Assembly (NCBI GenBank): GCA_019119635.1
Contig: DWWP01000054.1
Span: forward strand, 1-64,000
Direction: 5' to 3'
Length of the DNA: 64,000 bases
From: Candidatus Dietzia intestinipullorum
GTDB taxonomy: Bacteria > Actinomycetota > Actinomycetes > Mycobacteriales > Mycobacteriaceae
The notes below the pieces were generated by a model that was given only the letters and a program-made list of their open reading frames with translations, had not been told where the DNA came from and made no database searches. The position numbers and the translations under genes are program-made. Position 1 is the first letter of the stretch; every line of letters begins with the position of its first letter. Shown here one piece after another: positions 51,963-60,742 of this stretch.

Positions 51963-53297
51963 TCAGGGCAGGACCTGCTCCGTGTAGACGTTGCCGAAGA
52001 CCCGCGTCGGGTCGAGCCGGTCGCGGACGGCGACGAAGTCGTCGAAATGCTCCACCATCACCGAGAAATCCTCGGCGGTCCGGGTGTGCATCTTCCCCCA
52101 GTGCGGCCTGCCGCCCGCGGCGAGGAAGATCTCCTCGGCGAACCGGAAATACTCGGTGTGGTCCATCGGCGTGAACTGGTGCACCGCGATGTAGCAGACG
52201 TCGCGGCCGTACGCGGTCGAGAGCCACACGTCGTCAGCCGCGGAGAATCTGACCTCCACCGGGAACGGGGTGGTGATGCCGGAACGATCGATGGCGTCGC
52301 GCAGGTCCCGCAGGGCGTCCGCAGCGGCGGGGAGGGGGACGGCGTACTCCATCTCCCGGAAGCGCACGCGACGCGGGGACGCGAACACCCGGTACCCCCG
52401 GTCGGTGTAGGACCGCGCCGAGAGGCCGCGTGACGCGACGCGGTTGAGCCGCGGGGTGAGACCCGGACGCCGCGCGGCGGTCCGGCACAGTGCGCCGAAC
52501 GCCTCGTTGGCCAGGAACTCGTCGCTGACCATGCCGCGGAGCCGGCCCACCGGCCTGAGCTCGGCGTCGCCGGGCAGGCGCGTGTTGCGTTTGAGGTTGA
52601 TCGCGTCGGTGTGGGGGAACCAGAAGAACTCGGCGTGATCGGCGGAGCGCGCGAAGCCCTCGAGGTCGTGGAGCACGGCCGAGAGGGTCCAGGGGCGCTC
52701 GTCGGCGTGGAGCGTGAACGCGGGGACGCAGTGGATCGTCATCTTGGTGATGACCCCCAGTGCGCCCAGGCCGAGTCGCGCGGCGTCGAACACCTCGGGC
52801 TCGCTCTCGCGGGAGCAGTTGAGTACGGAACCGTCCGCGAGCACCAGTTGCAGGCCCACCACGGTCGCCGGCAGGCCCGGGAAGGCGGTACCGGTGCCGT
52901 GCGTGCCGGTGGAGATCGCCCCGGCCAGCGACTGTTCGGCGAAGTCGCCGAGATTGGGCTGGGCCAACCCGAGATCCCACAGCAGCGGCGCGAGCCTGTG
53001 CAGGCGCGTGCCCGCCCATACGGTGACGTCGGCGCCGTCGACGCGGCCGTCGGCATCGTGGGTGGGGACGATCGACTCGATACCCGTGAGGTCGTCGAGG
53101 GAGAGGAGGACGCCGTCCGTGGCGGCGGCGGGGGAGAAGGAGTGGCCGGCACCCACGCACTTGACCGTGGCCCCCTGCTCGGTGGCCGCGGTCACGGCAC
53201 CCACGGCCTCGGCCACGGTGGTCGGCGCGGACCGGCGGACGGGGGTGGAGAGCACGTCCCCGGACCAGTTCTGCCAGCCGTTGGTCGATCTCGTCAT
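51963..53297 (-). CDS. FAD-dependent aldonolactone oxidase (L-gulonolactone/D-arabinonolactone oxidase family)
   Basis: This 444-residue oxidoreductase has an N-terminal FAD-binding (PCMH-type) domain with CVGAGHSFSPAAATDG and QPNLGDFAEQSLAGAISTGT, and a C-terminal ALO domain ending with GGRPHWGKMHTRTAE, the HWGK signature of aldonolactone oxidases. It converts sugar-1,4-lactones to ascorbate-like products; the M. tuberculosis relative Rv1771 is an L-gulonolactone dehydrogenase. TAGCCT lies eight bases before the ATG. It diverges from a TetR gene over 145 bases. Confidence 0.88.
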   Translation of the reverse strand: MTRSTNGWQNWSGDVLSTPVRRSAPTTVAEAVGAVTAATEQGATVKCVGAGHSFSPAAATDGVLLSLDDLTGIESIVPTHDADGRVDGADVTVWAGTRLHRLAPLLWDLGLAQPNLGDFAEQSLAGAISTGTHGTGTAFPGLPATVVGLQLVLADGSVLNCSRESEPEVFDAARLGLGALGVITKMTIHCVPAFTLHADERPWTLSAVLHDLEGFARSADHAEFFWFPHTDAINLKRNTRLPGDAELRPVGRLRGMVSDEFLANEAFGALCRTAARRPGLTPRLNRVASRGLSARSYTDRGYRVFASPRRVRFREMEYAVPLPAAADALRDLRDAIDRSGITTPFPVEVRFSAADDVWLSTAYGRDVCYIAVHQFTPMDHTEYFRFAEEIFLAAGGRPHWGKMHTRTAEDFSVMVEHFDDFVAVRDRLDPTRVFGNVYTEQVLP

Positions 53298-53430
53298 GAA
53301 CGCTGAGGCTACCCGCGTCCGGCCCGTCGCGAGGGAACTTTCTGGACAGTCGTCCGGATCAGCGCCGCCGCCACGACGGGTGTCGGGGGAGCAGGCGGTC
53401 CGAAAGCCGGGCCCGTGCCCGTCGTCGTCG

Positions 53431-53436
53431 TATCAT
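53431..53436 (+). promoter_or_regulatory. -10 element of a leaderless promoter (TetR operon)
   Basis: TATCAT is followed by six bases and the GTG at 53443. Confidence 0.5.
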
Positions 53437-53442
53437 GAACGG

Positions 53443-54081
53443 GTGACCAGACGACTACCCGCCGATCAGCGCCGAGCCCAACTCCTCCGGTCCGCGCTGG
53501 AGATCGCGGAGCGCGAGGGCCTCACGGCCGTGACCGTCCGGGGCGTCGCCGAGCGCGCCGGAGTCTCGCTGGGGGTCGTGCACTACTGCTACACCGACAA
53601 AGAGGAGCTGCTCCGCGAGGTCATCAACACGGTCAATGCGGACGTCCACCAGGCGGCCAAGGCGTTCGTCAGCGTCGACTTCGGCTCCGGGGTCGGGGGC
53701 ACGGAGGGGCTGCGGCAACGGCTCTACGAGGCGATCGACCTCATCTGGACGGTCATCTCCGCCTCCCCGGACCGGCAACTGCTGACGTACGAGATCGTCT
53801 CCTACTCGCTGCGCACCCACGGACTGCCGGAGATCGGGCTGGCGGGGGACCAGCAGTCCTCCAACGAGGAGATCGTCCGCTCGGTGCTCGAGCGCACGGC
53901 GGAATCCTCGGGGATGCGCTGGACGATGGACATCGACGACATGATCCGGGTGGTCATGTGCATGATCGACGGGATCGGGCTGCGGTGGCAGATCTACCGT
54001 GACGACGACGAGGCCAACGAGCTCCTGCACCGGGCCGTCGACCTCGTGGTGGCCGACGCTCGACCCGCCGAGGGGGCGTAG
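53443..54081 (+). CDS. TetR-family transcriptional regulator
   Basis: This 212-residue repressor has an N-terminal helix-turn-helix (LRSALEIAEREGLTAVTVRG, then VAERAGVSLGVVHYCYTDKEELL, residues about 15-60), the standard TetR DNA-binding domain with an unusual HYCY in the recognition helix. The C-terminal ligand domain includes LRQRLYEAIDLIWTVISA and MCMIDGIGLRWQIYRD. The next genes follow by four bases, so it presumably controls its own operon. The ligand may be a substrate of the PLP or M20 enzymes downstream; this is inference. Confidence 0.88.
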   Translation: MTRRLPADQRRAQLLRSALEIAEREGLTAVTVRGVAERAGVSLGVVHYCYTDKEELLREVINTVNADVHQAAKAFVSVDFGSGVGGTEGLRQRLYEAIDLIWTVISASPDRQLLTYEIVSYSLRTHGLPEIGLAGDQQSSNEEIVRSVLERTAESSGMRWTMDIDDMIRVVMCMIDGIGLRWQIYRDDDEANELLHRAVDLVVADARPAEGA

Positions 54082-54085
54082 CGAC

Positions 54086-55255
54086 GTGGCACCGGTGCAC
54101 GCGGTCGACACGGCGACCTCCGGGCTCGACGCGCCGCTGGCCGCGGTGCACCTGCCCAGCCTGCGGGCCAATCTCGCGGACCTCCGGCGCCGCGCCGACG
54201 GTACGCGGATCCGGATCGCGAGCAAGTCGGTCCGGTGCCGCGGGGTCCTGGCCGAGGCGCTCGGTCCGGAGCTCCGGGGCGACCAGGCGGTCCGCGGCGT
54301 CATGGCCTACTCCCTGCGGGAGGCGCTCTGGCTGGTGGACCGGGGCTGCGACGACGTCCTTCTGGGGTATCCGACCGTGGACCGGGGCGCGCTGGCCGAG
54401 CTCGCCGCCGACCCGCGGGCGCTCGCGGCGGTGACCCTGATGGTCGACGACAGGAAGCAGTTGGAGATCGCGCTCGGGGCGGGCGCCGGCGGTGCCCGGG
54501 TGTGCGTGGACGTCGACTGCTCGCTGAAGATCGGCCCGGCGCACCTGGGCGTGCGGCGCTCGCCGTTGAGAGGGGCCGACGACGTCGCACCCCTGGCCCG
54601 GCGAGCGGACGCCCTGGGCTTCCGGGTCGTCGGTGCGATGTTCTACGAGGCCCAGGTGGCCGGGGTGCCGGACGACGTCACCGGGATCCGCCTGGTCAAG
54701 GCGGCATCCATGCGGCGGCTCGTCAGGATCCGTCGCGAGGTGTCCGACGCGATCGCCGGGATCACCGGACAGCGCCCGGAGATCATCAACTCGGGAGGAT
54801 CCGGGTCGGTGGCCGAGAGCGCCGCGGCCCCGGCCGTCACCGAGGTCACCGCCGGCTCCGGGCTGTATGTCCCGGGCCTGTTCGATCACTACCGGAGTTT
54901 CACCCCCCGTCCGGCCCTGTTCTTCGCCCTGCCGGCGGTCCGGAGACCCGCCCGGGGGTTCACCACCTTCCTCTATGGCGGCTACGTGGCCTCCGGCGTG
55001 CCCGGGCCGAGTCGACTGCCCGTCCCCGCCGCCCCGACCGGCCTGCGCTATCTCGGCCGGGAGGGCGCGGGCGAGGTCCAGACGCCGGTGCGCGGCACCG
55101 TGGCGATCGGCGAGCGGGCGTGGTGGCGTCACGCCAAGGCGGGGGAGCTCTGCGAGCGGTTCGACACGCTGCACGTGGTGGACGAGACTGCGGATGGGCC
55201 CGCCGTTGTGGACCGCTGGCCCACCTACCGTGGCGAAGGGAAGTGTTTCGGATGA
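54086..55255 (+). CDS. Fold-type III PLP enzyme, alanine racemase N-terminal domain family
   Basis: This 389-residue PLP enzyme of the D-threonine aldolase/D-serine dehydratase/amino-acid deaminase type has an alanine racemase-like TIM barrel. The PLP lysine is in RIRIASKSVRCR. Other sites are LGYPTVDRGALAELA, VCVDVDCSLKIGPAHLGVRR and NSGGSGSVAE for phosphate binding. The C-terminal beta domain contains LYVPGLFDHYRSF. The substrate is likely a D-amino acid or a beta-hydroxy amino acid. It begins at GTG four bases after the TetR stop; its stop overlaps the M20 gene as ATGA. Confidence 0.8.
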   Translation: MAPVHAVDTATSGLDAPLAAVHLPSLRANLADLRRRADGTRIRIASKSVRCRGVLAEALGPELRGDQAVRGVMAYSLREALWLVDRGCDDVLLGYPTVDRGALAELAADPRALAAVTLMVDDRKQLEIALGAGAGGARVCVDVDCSLKIGPAHLGVRRSPLRGADDVAPLARRADALGFRVVGAMFYEAQVAGVPDDVTGIRLVKAASMRRLVRIRREVSDAIAGITGQRPEIINSGGSGSVAESAAAPAVTEVTAGSGLYVPGLFDHYRSFTPRPALFFALPAVRRPARGFTTFLYGGYVASGVPGPSRLPVPAAPTGLRYLGREGAGEVQTPVRGTVAIGERAWWRHAKAGELCERFDTLHVVDETADGPAVVDRWPTYRGEGKCFG

Positions 55256-56586
55256 CGGACGGCGCCGTGGCGGGCGACGCAGCACGGGAGAGACTCCACG
55301 CGGAGGCCGTGGCGATCACCGCCGAGCTCGTGGCCATCGACTCCACCAACACCGGGGACCCGGCGACGATCGGCGACGGCGAGACACGCGTGTGCCACCG
55401 GATCGCCGAGCTCCTCGACGAGGTGGGGATCGCCAGCGAACTGGTGGAATCGGTCCCGGGCCGCGGCAGCCTGTTCGCCCGCGTGGAGGGCTCCGACCCG
55501 GACGCCGGGGGGCTGGTCGTCCACGGTCATGTCGACGTCGTCCCCGCCGTGCCCGAGGACTGGACGGTCCCCCCGTTCTCCGGGGAGATCCGGGACGGGT
55601 GGCTCTACGGCCGTGGAACCGTGGACATGAAGAACATGCTCGGCATGATGCTCGCGGTGATCCGCCACCACCGCCGGGAGGGGATCACCCCTCGCCGGCC
55701 GCTGCTGCTCGCCTTCTTCGCCGACGAGGAGGCCGCCGGCGTCATGGGCGCCAAATGGGTGGTGCGGGAGCGCCCCGACCTCTTCGACGGCATGACGCAC
55801 GCGCTGAGCGAGGTGGGGGGCTGGTCGGTCCCCGTCGCCGGACGACGCCTCTACCCGATTGCGATCGCGGAGAAGGGGGTGGCGTGGGCCAAGGTCAGCG
55901 CCCACGGCGCCGCCGCCCACGCGTCGCGCCCGACCGCGGACAACGCGGCCGCCGCCGTCGCCGGAGCGGTGCACCGGGTCGCCACCCGCGAGTATCCGGT
56001 CGCGCCCACCGAGGCCAACACGGCGCTCGCCGCCGTGGTCGGCGAGATCGCCGACGTCAGCGCCGACGTGGCGAACCTCCCCCGGCACCTCGACGTCCTC
56101 GGGCACTTCGGCCCACTGGTCGAGGCATCGCTCTCGCACACCGCGTCGCCCACAGTTCTGAACGCGGGGTACAAGACCAACGTCATCCCCGCCGAGGCCC
56201 ACGCCGAGATCGACTGCCGTGTCCTGCCCGGCGGTGAGGACACCTTCCGCGCCGAGATCGAGCAGGAGCTGGGCCCGGACGTGTCGGTGGAGTGGACGTG
56301 GGCGCCGCCGATCGCCGCCCCGGCCGACGACCCGCTGGTCGGCGTCATCAGGGAAGCCGTCCGCGAATCCGATGCGGACTCACTCGTGGTGCCCTATCTC
56401 CTGCCCGCGAGCACCGACAACAAGCACCTCGCGCCGCTGGGCATCGAGGGCTACGGGTTCGTCCCGCTGCGCGTGCCCGACGAGTTCGACGTCTTCGGAC
56501 ATTTCCACGCCGTCGACGAGCGGGTCCCGGTGGACGCACTGCACTTCGGTGCGGACGTGCTCGACCGCGTACTCCGGTCGGCGTGA
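55252..56586 (+). CDS. M20-family metallo-hydrolase (peptidase/deacylase)
   Basis: This 444-residue zinc hydrolase of the M20 family acts as a dipeptidase, aminoacylase or carboxypeptidase-like enzyme. The motifs are intact: VVHGHVDVVPA, GRGTVDMKNMLGMM with the bridging Asp, FADEEAAG with the general-base glutamate, a further glutamate in HALSEVGGW, and FHAVDERVPVD with the last metal histidine. A lid domain occupies about residues 210-330. It does not look like DapE (dapE is elsewhere) and could deacylate N-acyl amino acids or cleave a dipeptide. It overlaps both neighbours by four bases. Confidence 0.85.
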   Translation: MTDGAVAGDAARERLHAEAVAITAELVAIDSTNTGDPATIGDGETRVCHRIAELLDEVGIASELVESVPGRGSLFARVEGSDPDAGGLVVHGHVDVVPAVPEDWTVPPFSGEIRDGWLYGRGTVDMKNMLGMMLAVIRHHRREGITPRRPLLLAFFADEEAAGVMGAKWVVRERPDLFDGMTHALSEVGGWSVPVAGRRLYPIAIAEKGVAWAKVSAHGAAAHASRPTADNAAAAVAGAVHRVATREYPVAPTEANTALAAVVGEIADVSADVANLPRHLDVLGHFGPLVEASLSHTASPTVLNAGYKTNVIPAEAHAEIDCRVLPGGEDTFRAEIEQELGPDVSVEWTWAPPIAAPADDPLVGVIREAVRESDADSLVVPYLLPASTDNKHLAPLGIEGYGFVPLRVPDEFDVFGHFHAVDERVPVDALHFGADVLDRVLRSA

Positions 56587-57818
56587 GGCGGCTGTTCGGC
56601 CGCGGGACCGACGACGGGACGAGCAGCCGGCTGCCCGCCGACATCTGGGTCCTCGTGGCGGCGGCGTTCGCCGTCGCGCTCGGATACGGACTCGTCGCCC
56701 CGGTCCTGCCACAGTTCGCGCAGAGCTTCGACGTGTCGGTCACCGCCGCGTCGGTGGTCGTGAGCGCCTTCGCCTTCTTCCGACTGGTGTTCGCCCCTGC
56801 CGGTGGGTTCCTCGTCGACCGGCTGGGGGAACGATGGGTCTACATGACCGGCCTGGTCATCGTGTCCGTCTCGACCCTGGCCACCGGTCTGGCCCAGTCC
56901 TACTGGCAGCTGCTGGTGTTCCGCGGCCTGGGCGGCCTCGGCTCGACGATGTTCACCATCTCCGCGATGGCGCTGCTCACGCGACTCGCGCCGCCCGGCG
57001 CCCGCGGCCGGATCATGGGCTTCTACGCCACGGCCTTCCTCATCGGCAACATCGGCGGGCCGGTCCTCGGCGGACTGCTGGCGGAGTTCGGGATGCGGGT
57101 GCCGTTCTTCGTCTACTCGGCGTCACTGCTCGTGGCCACGGCGGTGGTGGCGGTCTTCCTGCGAGGGGGACGTCGGCGCGCGCCGGACGACGAGACCCCG
57201 GAGAAGGAGCCGCTCCGGGTCGGCGAGGCGCTCCACCACAGCGGGTACGTGGCGGCCCTCGCCTCGAGTTTCGCCAACGGGTGGGCCTCATTCGGTGTGC
57301 GGGTGGCGATAGTGCCGCTGTTCGCCGCCGCCAACTTTGACGCCGGCCCCGGGGTCGCCGGTACCGCCCTCGCCTCGTTCGCGGTCGGGACGGCGTCGGT
57401 GGTCTCCGCGGCCGGGTGGCTCTCCGACAGGTACGGTCGCCGACCCCTGGCGATCGGGGGCCTGCTCGTCTCCGGGTCCGCGACCGCCCTGCTGGGGTGG
57501 TGCGACACGGTGCCCCTCCTGGTGGCGGCCTCCGTCGCCGCGGGCGTCGGCGCCGGAGTGCTCAACCCCGCACAGCAGGCCGCGGTCGCGGACGTGATCG
57601 GGCCCGACAGGGCCGGGGGCAAGGTACTCGCCTCGTTCCAGATGGCCAGTGACTCGGGCGCGATCCTGGGGCCCGTCCTGGTGGGCGTGGTGGTGGATCG
57701 GTTCGGATACACGGCCGGGTTCTCCGTCTCCGGCGGACTCCTGCTGGCAGCGGTGGTCCCGTGGCTCGTCGCCCGGGAGACGCACGTCCGGCGCACACCC
57801 ACCACGACGGGGGAATGA
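56583..57818 (+). CDS. MFS transporter (DHA1-like)
   Basis: This 411-residue, 12-helix transporter has helix 1 ALGYGLVAPVLPQFAQSFDV, motif A GGFLVDRLGERWVYMTG in loop 2-3, and a second cytoplasmic copy GWLSDRYGRRPLAIGG in loop 8-9. The central loop is short and charged (RRRAPDDETPEKEP). It probably moves the amino-acid-like product or substrate of the operon, or a drug. The GTG overlaps the M20 stop as GTGA. It is last in the TetR operon. Confidence 0.85.
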   Translation: MRRLFGRGTDDGTSSRLPADIWVLVAAAFAVALGYGLVAPVLPQFAQSFDVSVTAASVVVSAFAFFRLVFAPAGGFLVDRLGERWVYMTGLVIVSVSTLATGLAQSYWQLLVFRGLGGLGSTMFTISAMALLTRLAPPGARGRIMGFYATAFLIGNIGGPVLGGLLAEFGMRVPFFVYSASLLVATAVVAVFLRGGRRRAPDDETPEKEPLRVGEALHHSGYVAALASSFANGWASFGVRVAIVPLFAAANFDAGPGVAGTALASFAVGTASVVSAAGWLSDRYGRRPLAIGGLLVSGSATALLGWCDTVPLLVAASVAAGVGAGVLNPAQQAAVADVIGPDRAGGKVLASFQMASDSGAILGPVLVGVVVDRFGYTAGFSVSGGLLLAAVVPWLVARETHVRRTPTTTGE

Positions 57819-57856
57819 CCTGCGCCGTCGTGTCGCGGACGAGGTGCCCGACGCCG

Positions 57857-57873
57857 TAGCATGTGAGATCTCA
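57857..57873 (+). promoter_or_regulatory. deaD promoter -10 and palindrome at the start codon
   Basis: TAGCAT (57857-57862) precedes the ATG by ten bases, so the 5' leader is only a few bases. A perfect 10-bp palindrome TGAGATCTCA (57864-57873) covers the likely transcription start and the A of the ATG. No Shine-Dalgarno sequence is present. Confidence 0.4.
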
Positions 57874-59828
57874 TGAACAACAGCAACGAGGACCATACCG
57901 CCGCTCCCGGCGACGAGGTCGATCCCGCGACCTCCACCGCCGCCACCGACACGGCCGACCCGTCGGGTGAGCAGGAGCCCACGACCCCCACCTTCGCCGA
58001 GATGGGGCTCTCCCCGGCGGTCGGTCGGGCCATCGCCGACGTCGGGTACGAGAGCCCCTCGGCGATCCAGGCCGCCACCATCCCGCTGGTCCTCGCAGGC
58101 CGCGACGTGGTGGGGCTGGCACAGACCGGTACCGGCAAGACCGCCGCGTTCGCGCTACCGATCCTCTCGCTCATCGATCCCGCGGTGAAGAGCCCGCAGG
58201 CACTGGTCCTCGCACCGACGCGTGAACTCGCGCTCCAGGTGGCGGAGGCGTGCGTGACCTACTCGTCCCACCTGCCGCAGGTCAACGTGTTGCCGATCTA
58301 CGGGGGCCAGGCCTACGGGATCCAGATGTCCGGGCTGCGACGGGGGGCCCAGATCATCGTCGGGACGCCGGGCCGCGTCATCGACCACCTCAAGAAGGGC
58401 ACGCTGGACCTCTCGGGGCTGCACCACCTGGTGCTCGACGAGGCCGACGAGATGCTCGCGATGGGCTTCCAGGAGGACGTCGAGCGGATCCTGTCCGACA
58501 CCCCGGAGTCCGCGCAGATCGCGTTGTTCTCCGCCACCATGCCCTCGGCGATCCGTCGGATCTCGAAGCAGTACCTCACGGATCCGGCCGAGGTGAAGGT
58601 GGCGTCTAGGACGGCGACGGCGTCGACCATCCAGCAGCGCTACGTGTTGGTCCAACACCGCGACAAGCTCGATGCGTTGACCCGGATCTTCGAGGTCGAG
58701 AGTTTTGACGCGATGATCATGTTCGTCCGCACGAAGTCGGCCACCGAGGAGCTCGCGGAGCGCTTGCGCGCCCGCGGGTTCGCGGCGGCGCCCATCAACG
58801 GCGACATCCCGCAGAATCTGCGTGAGCGGACGATCGAGGCGCTCAAGGACGGCCGCACGGACATCCTCGTGGCGACGGACGTGGCCGCGCGTGGCCTCGA
58901 CGTGCCGCGGATCAGTCACGTCGTCAACTACGACATCCCGCACGACACGGAGTCGTACGTGCACCGGATCGGGCGTACCGGCCGCGCCGGCCGGAGCGGC
59001 CAGGCGCTGTTGTTCGTCACCCCGCGGGAGCGGCGTCTGCTCGCCCAGATCGAGCGGGCCACGCGTCAACCGTTGACGGAGATCCAGCTGCCCAGCGTGG
59101 ACGACGTCAACGAGGTGCGGATGGCCAAGTTCGCGCAGTCCATCACCGAGAGCCTGGGCGATCCGAATCTGGGGCTGTTCCGCCGCCTGGTCGAGGAGTA
59201 CGCATCCGAGCACTCGGCGTCGATGGAGGACATCGCCGCGGCGCTGGCGACGCAGTCCCGCAACTCCGAGGAATTCCTCATGAGGGAGCCGGAGCGTCCC
59301 GCCCGTCGGGAGCGGAGGGACGACCGCGGCGACGGGCGTCGGGACAGGGCGGGCCGCGACTTCGGCGACGGACCGCGACCGTCGCGTACGGGCAAGGACA
59401 TGGCCCGGTACCGGATCGCCGTGGGCAAACGGAACAACGTCAAGCCCGGATCGATCATGGGGGCCCTGGCCAACGAGGCCGGACTCAGCGGGGGCGACAT
59501 CGGTCGGATCTCCATCCGGTTCGACCACTCGATCGTCGAGCTCCCCGCCGGCCTGTCGAAGGATCAGGTGGAGTCGATGAAGGGCATCCGCGTGGGCGGC
59601 TCCGAGATCGACCTCCGCCCCGACTCCGGCCCCCCTGCAGGGCGGCCGGGGGCGCACGGCTCCGGGGGTCGCGGCGGGGGCCCGCGTGGCGATCGCGGGA
59701 ACGACCGTCGCCACGGCCGTCGCGGGGACAGGAACGAGGGCCGGGGCGGTGGCCCCCGTCGGGACGACGGAAGGGACCGCCGCGGAGGTGGGTTCCGCGG
59801 ACGGTCCGAGGGCTCCGACCGCTACTGA
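57873..59828 (+). CDS. deaD: DEAD-box RNA helicase DeaD/CsdA
   Basis: This 651-residue ATP-dependent RNA helicase helps ribosome assembly and RNA turnover, especially in cold. The core has the Q motif with PSAIQAATIP, motif I AQTGTGKT, Ia PTRELALQ, II DEADEML, III SATMPSA and VI HRIGRTGRAGR. A DbpA/CsdA-type RNA-binding domain (about 505-580, MARYRIAVGKRNNVKPGSIM) and an Arg/Gly-rich tail follow. It corresponds to Rv1253. Its last seven bases overlap the convergent nuclease gene. Confidence 0.94.
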   Translation: MNNSNEDHTAAPGDEVDPATSTAATDTADPSGEQEPTTPTFAEMGLSPAVGRAIADVGYESPSAIQAATIPLVLAGRDVVGLAQTGTGKTAAFALPILSLIDPAVKSPQALVLAPTRELALQVAEACVTYSSHLPQVNVLPIYGGQAYGIQMSGLRRGAQIIVGTPGRVIDHLKKGTLDLSGLHHLVLDEADEMLAMGFQEDVERILSDTPESAQIALFSATMPSAIRRISKQYLTDPAEVKVASRTATASTIQQRYVLVQHRDKLDALTRIFEVESFDAMIMFVRTKSATEELAERLRARGFAAAPINGDIPQNLRERTIEALKDGRTDILVATDVAARGLDVPRISHVVNYDIPHDTESYVHRIGRTGRAGRSGQALLFVTPRERRLLAQIERATRQPLTEIQLPSVDDVNEVRMAKFAQSITESLGDPNLGLFRRLVEEYASEHSASMEDIAAALATQSRNSEEFLMREPERPARRERRDDRGDGRRDRAGRDFGDGPRPSRTGKDMARYRIAVGKRNNVKPGSIMGALANEAGLSGGDIGRISIRFDHSIVELPAGLSKDQVESMKGIRVGGSEIDLRPDSGPPAGRPGAHGSGGRGGGPRGDRGNDRRHGRRGDRNEGRGGGPRRDDGRDRRGGGFRGRSEGSDRY

Positions 59829-60682
59829 GCCCCCGCCGTCCCGGACCCCGCGGGGCACGTCTGCGCGGCGGCGTCGAGAGCGTCGCGGTCGGACTCGGTG
59901 AGGGGGATCCCGTAGGCCACCGCGGCGGTCAGATAGCGGGCCGCGTAGAAGCAGTGGCGTGTCGGGTCGGGAGGGAGCCACCCCGCGGGCGTCGAGTCGC
60001 TCTTGCTGGTGTTGGCCGATCCGGTGACGGCGACGAGATTGCGGTCGACGTCGTTGGCGAAGGCCGCGCGTCGTCGTGGCGTCCACTCCCAGGCCGCGAG
60101 GTCCCAGGCGGCCGCGAGCGGGATGACGTGGTCGACGTGGACCCCCCGCAGCCCGGTCTCGCCGGTATCGACCACGCCGCCGGTGTACGGGTCCACCAGG
60201 ATCCCGCCCGTGACCGTGCACCGGTCCGCCGGATCCCGGGTCGCCCCGAGGAGGTCCCGCGCCAGGACATCGTGTCTGGTCGAGCACCCGTTTCCGGAGC
60301 TCGGGGCGCCGGTCGCGTCGCTCCACGCCGGCCCGAAGACGCAGGCCGCCGCCCCCGCGCAGTCGCGTTCGTATCCGTCGACCGGGAGGCGCTCCGGGAC
60401 CACCGCCGCCGCCTCGAGCAGCGCCGTGACGGCCCCGCGGCCCGGGCTGCCCGGGGCCGATCCCGAGGGGCGTCCCGCCCACAGCACAGCGCTGATCGTC
60501 ACCACCACGGCCAGCGCCAGTGCCAGCGCGCGCGGCGCCAGGGGAGGCAGCACCCGCTCGCGGGGCGGGAGGACGGGTCGACGACGACGGGGGCGGGCAT
60601 CCACGTCGACGAGTATCGGTGCCACCGCGCAGCGGATCCCTTCGGAAGCCCTGATCGGGCGGGGGTCTGTGGAGCCGGACAC
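59822..60682 (-). CDS. HNH endonuclease-family protein (DUF1524), membrane-tethered or secreted
   Basis: This 286-residue protein has a basic N-terminus, one hydrophobic helix (about 49-70, ALALALAVVVTISAVLWAG) and an extracytoplasmic HNH/DUF1524 nuclease domain. The motif is HVDHVIPLAAAWDLA, followed by FANDVDRNLVAVTGSANTSK, with His, Asn and Lys in the positions expected of the ββα-metal fold. Four cysteines before the motif may form disulfides. Secreted nucleases of this type are widespread in actinobacteria and may degrade extracellular DNA. It starts with GTG and diverges from the SNF2 gene over about 60 bases. Confidence 0.82.
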   Translation of the reverse strand: MSGSTDPRPIRASEGIRCAVAPILVDVDARPRRRRPVLPPRERVLPPLAPRALALALAVVVTISAVLWAGRPSGSAPGSPGRGAVTALLEAAAVVPERLPVDGYERDCAGAAACVFGPAWSDATGAPSSGNGCSTRHDVLARDLLGATRDPADRCTVTGGILVDPYTGGVVDTGETGLRGVHVDHVIPLAAAWDLAAWEWTPRRRAAFANDVDRNLVAVTGSANTSKSDSTPAGWLPPDPTRHCFYAARYLTAAVAYGIPLTESDRDALDAAAQTCPAGSGTAGAQ

Positions 60683-60742
60683 CGGCCTGTGGGATCCCCC
60701 GGGGCCGCCGCCGGGCGGCCTGTCGCACCTTCGTGCTTACAT

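Noticed and set aside
58155-60728. An 857-codon minus-strand frame opposite deaD
   Set aside because: It shows no recognisable domain and mirrors the codon pattern of deaD and the HNH gene; both of those have clear motifs.
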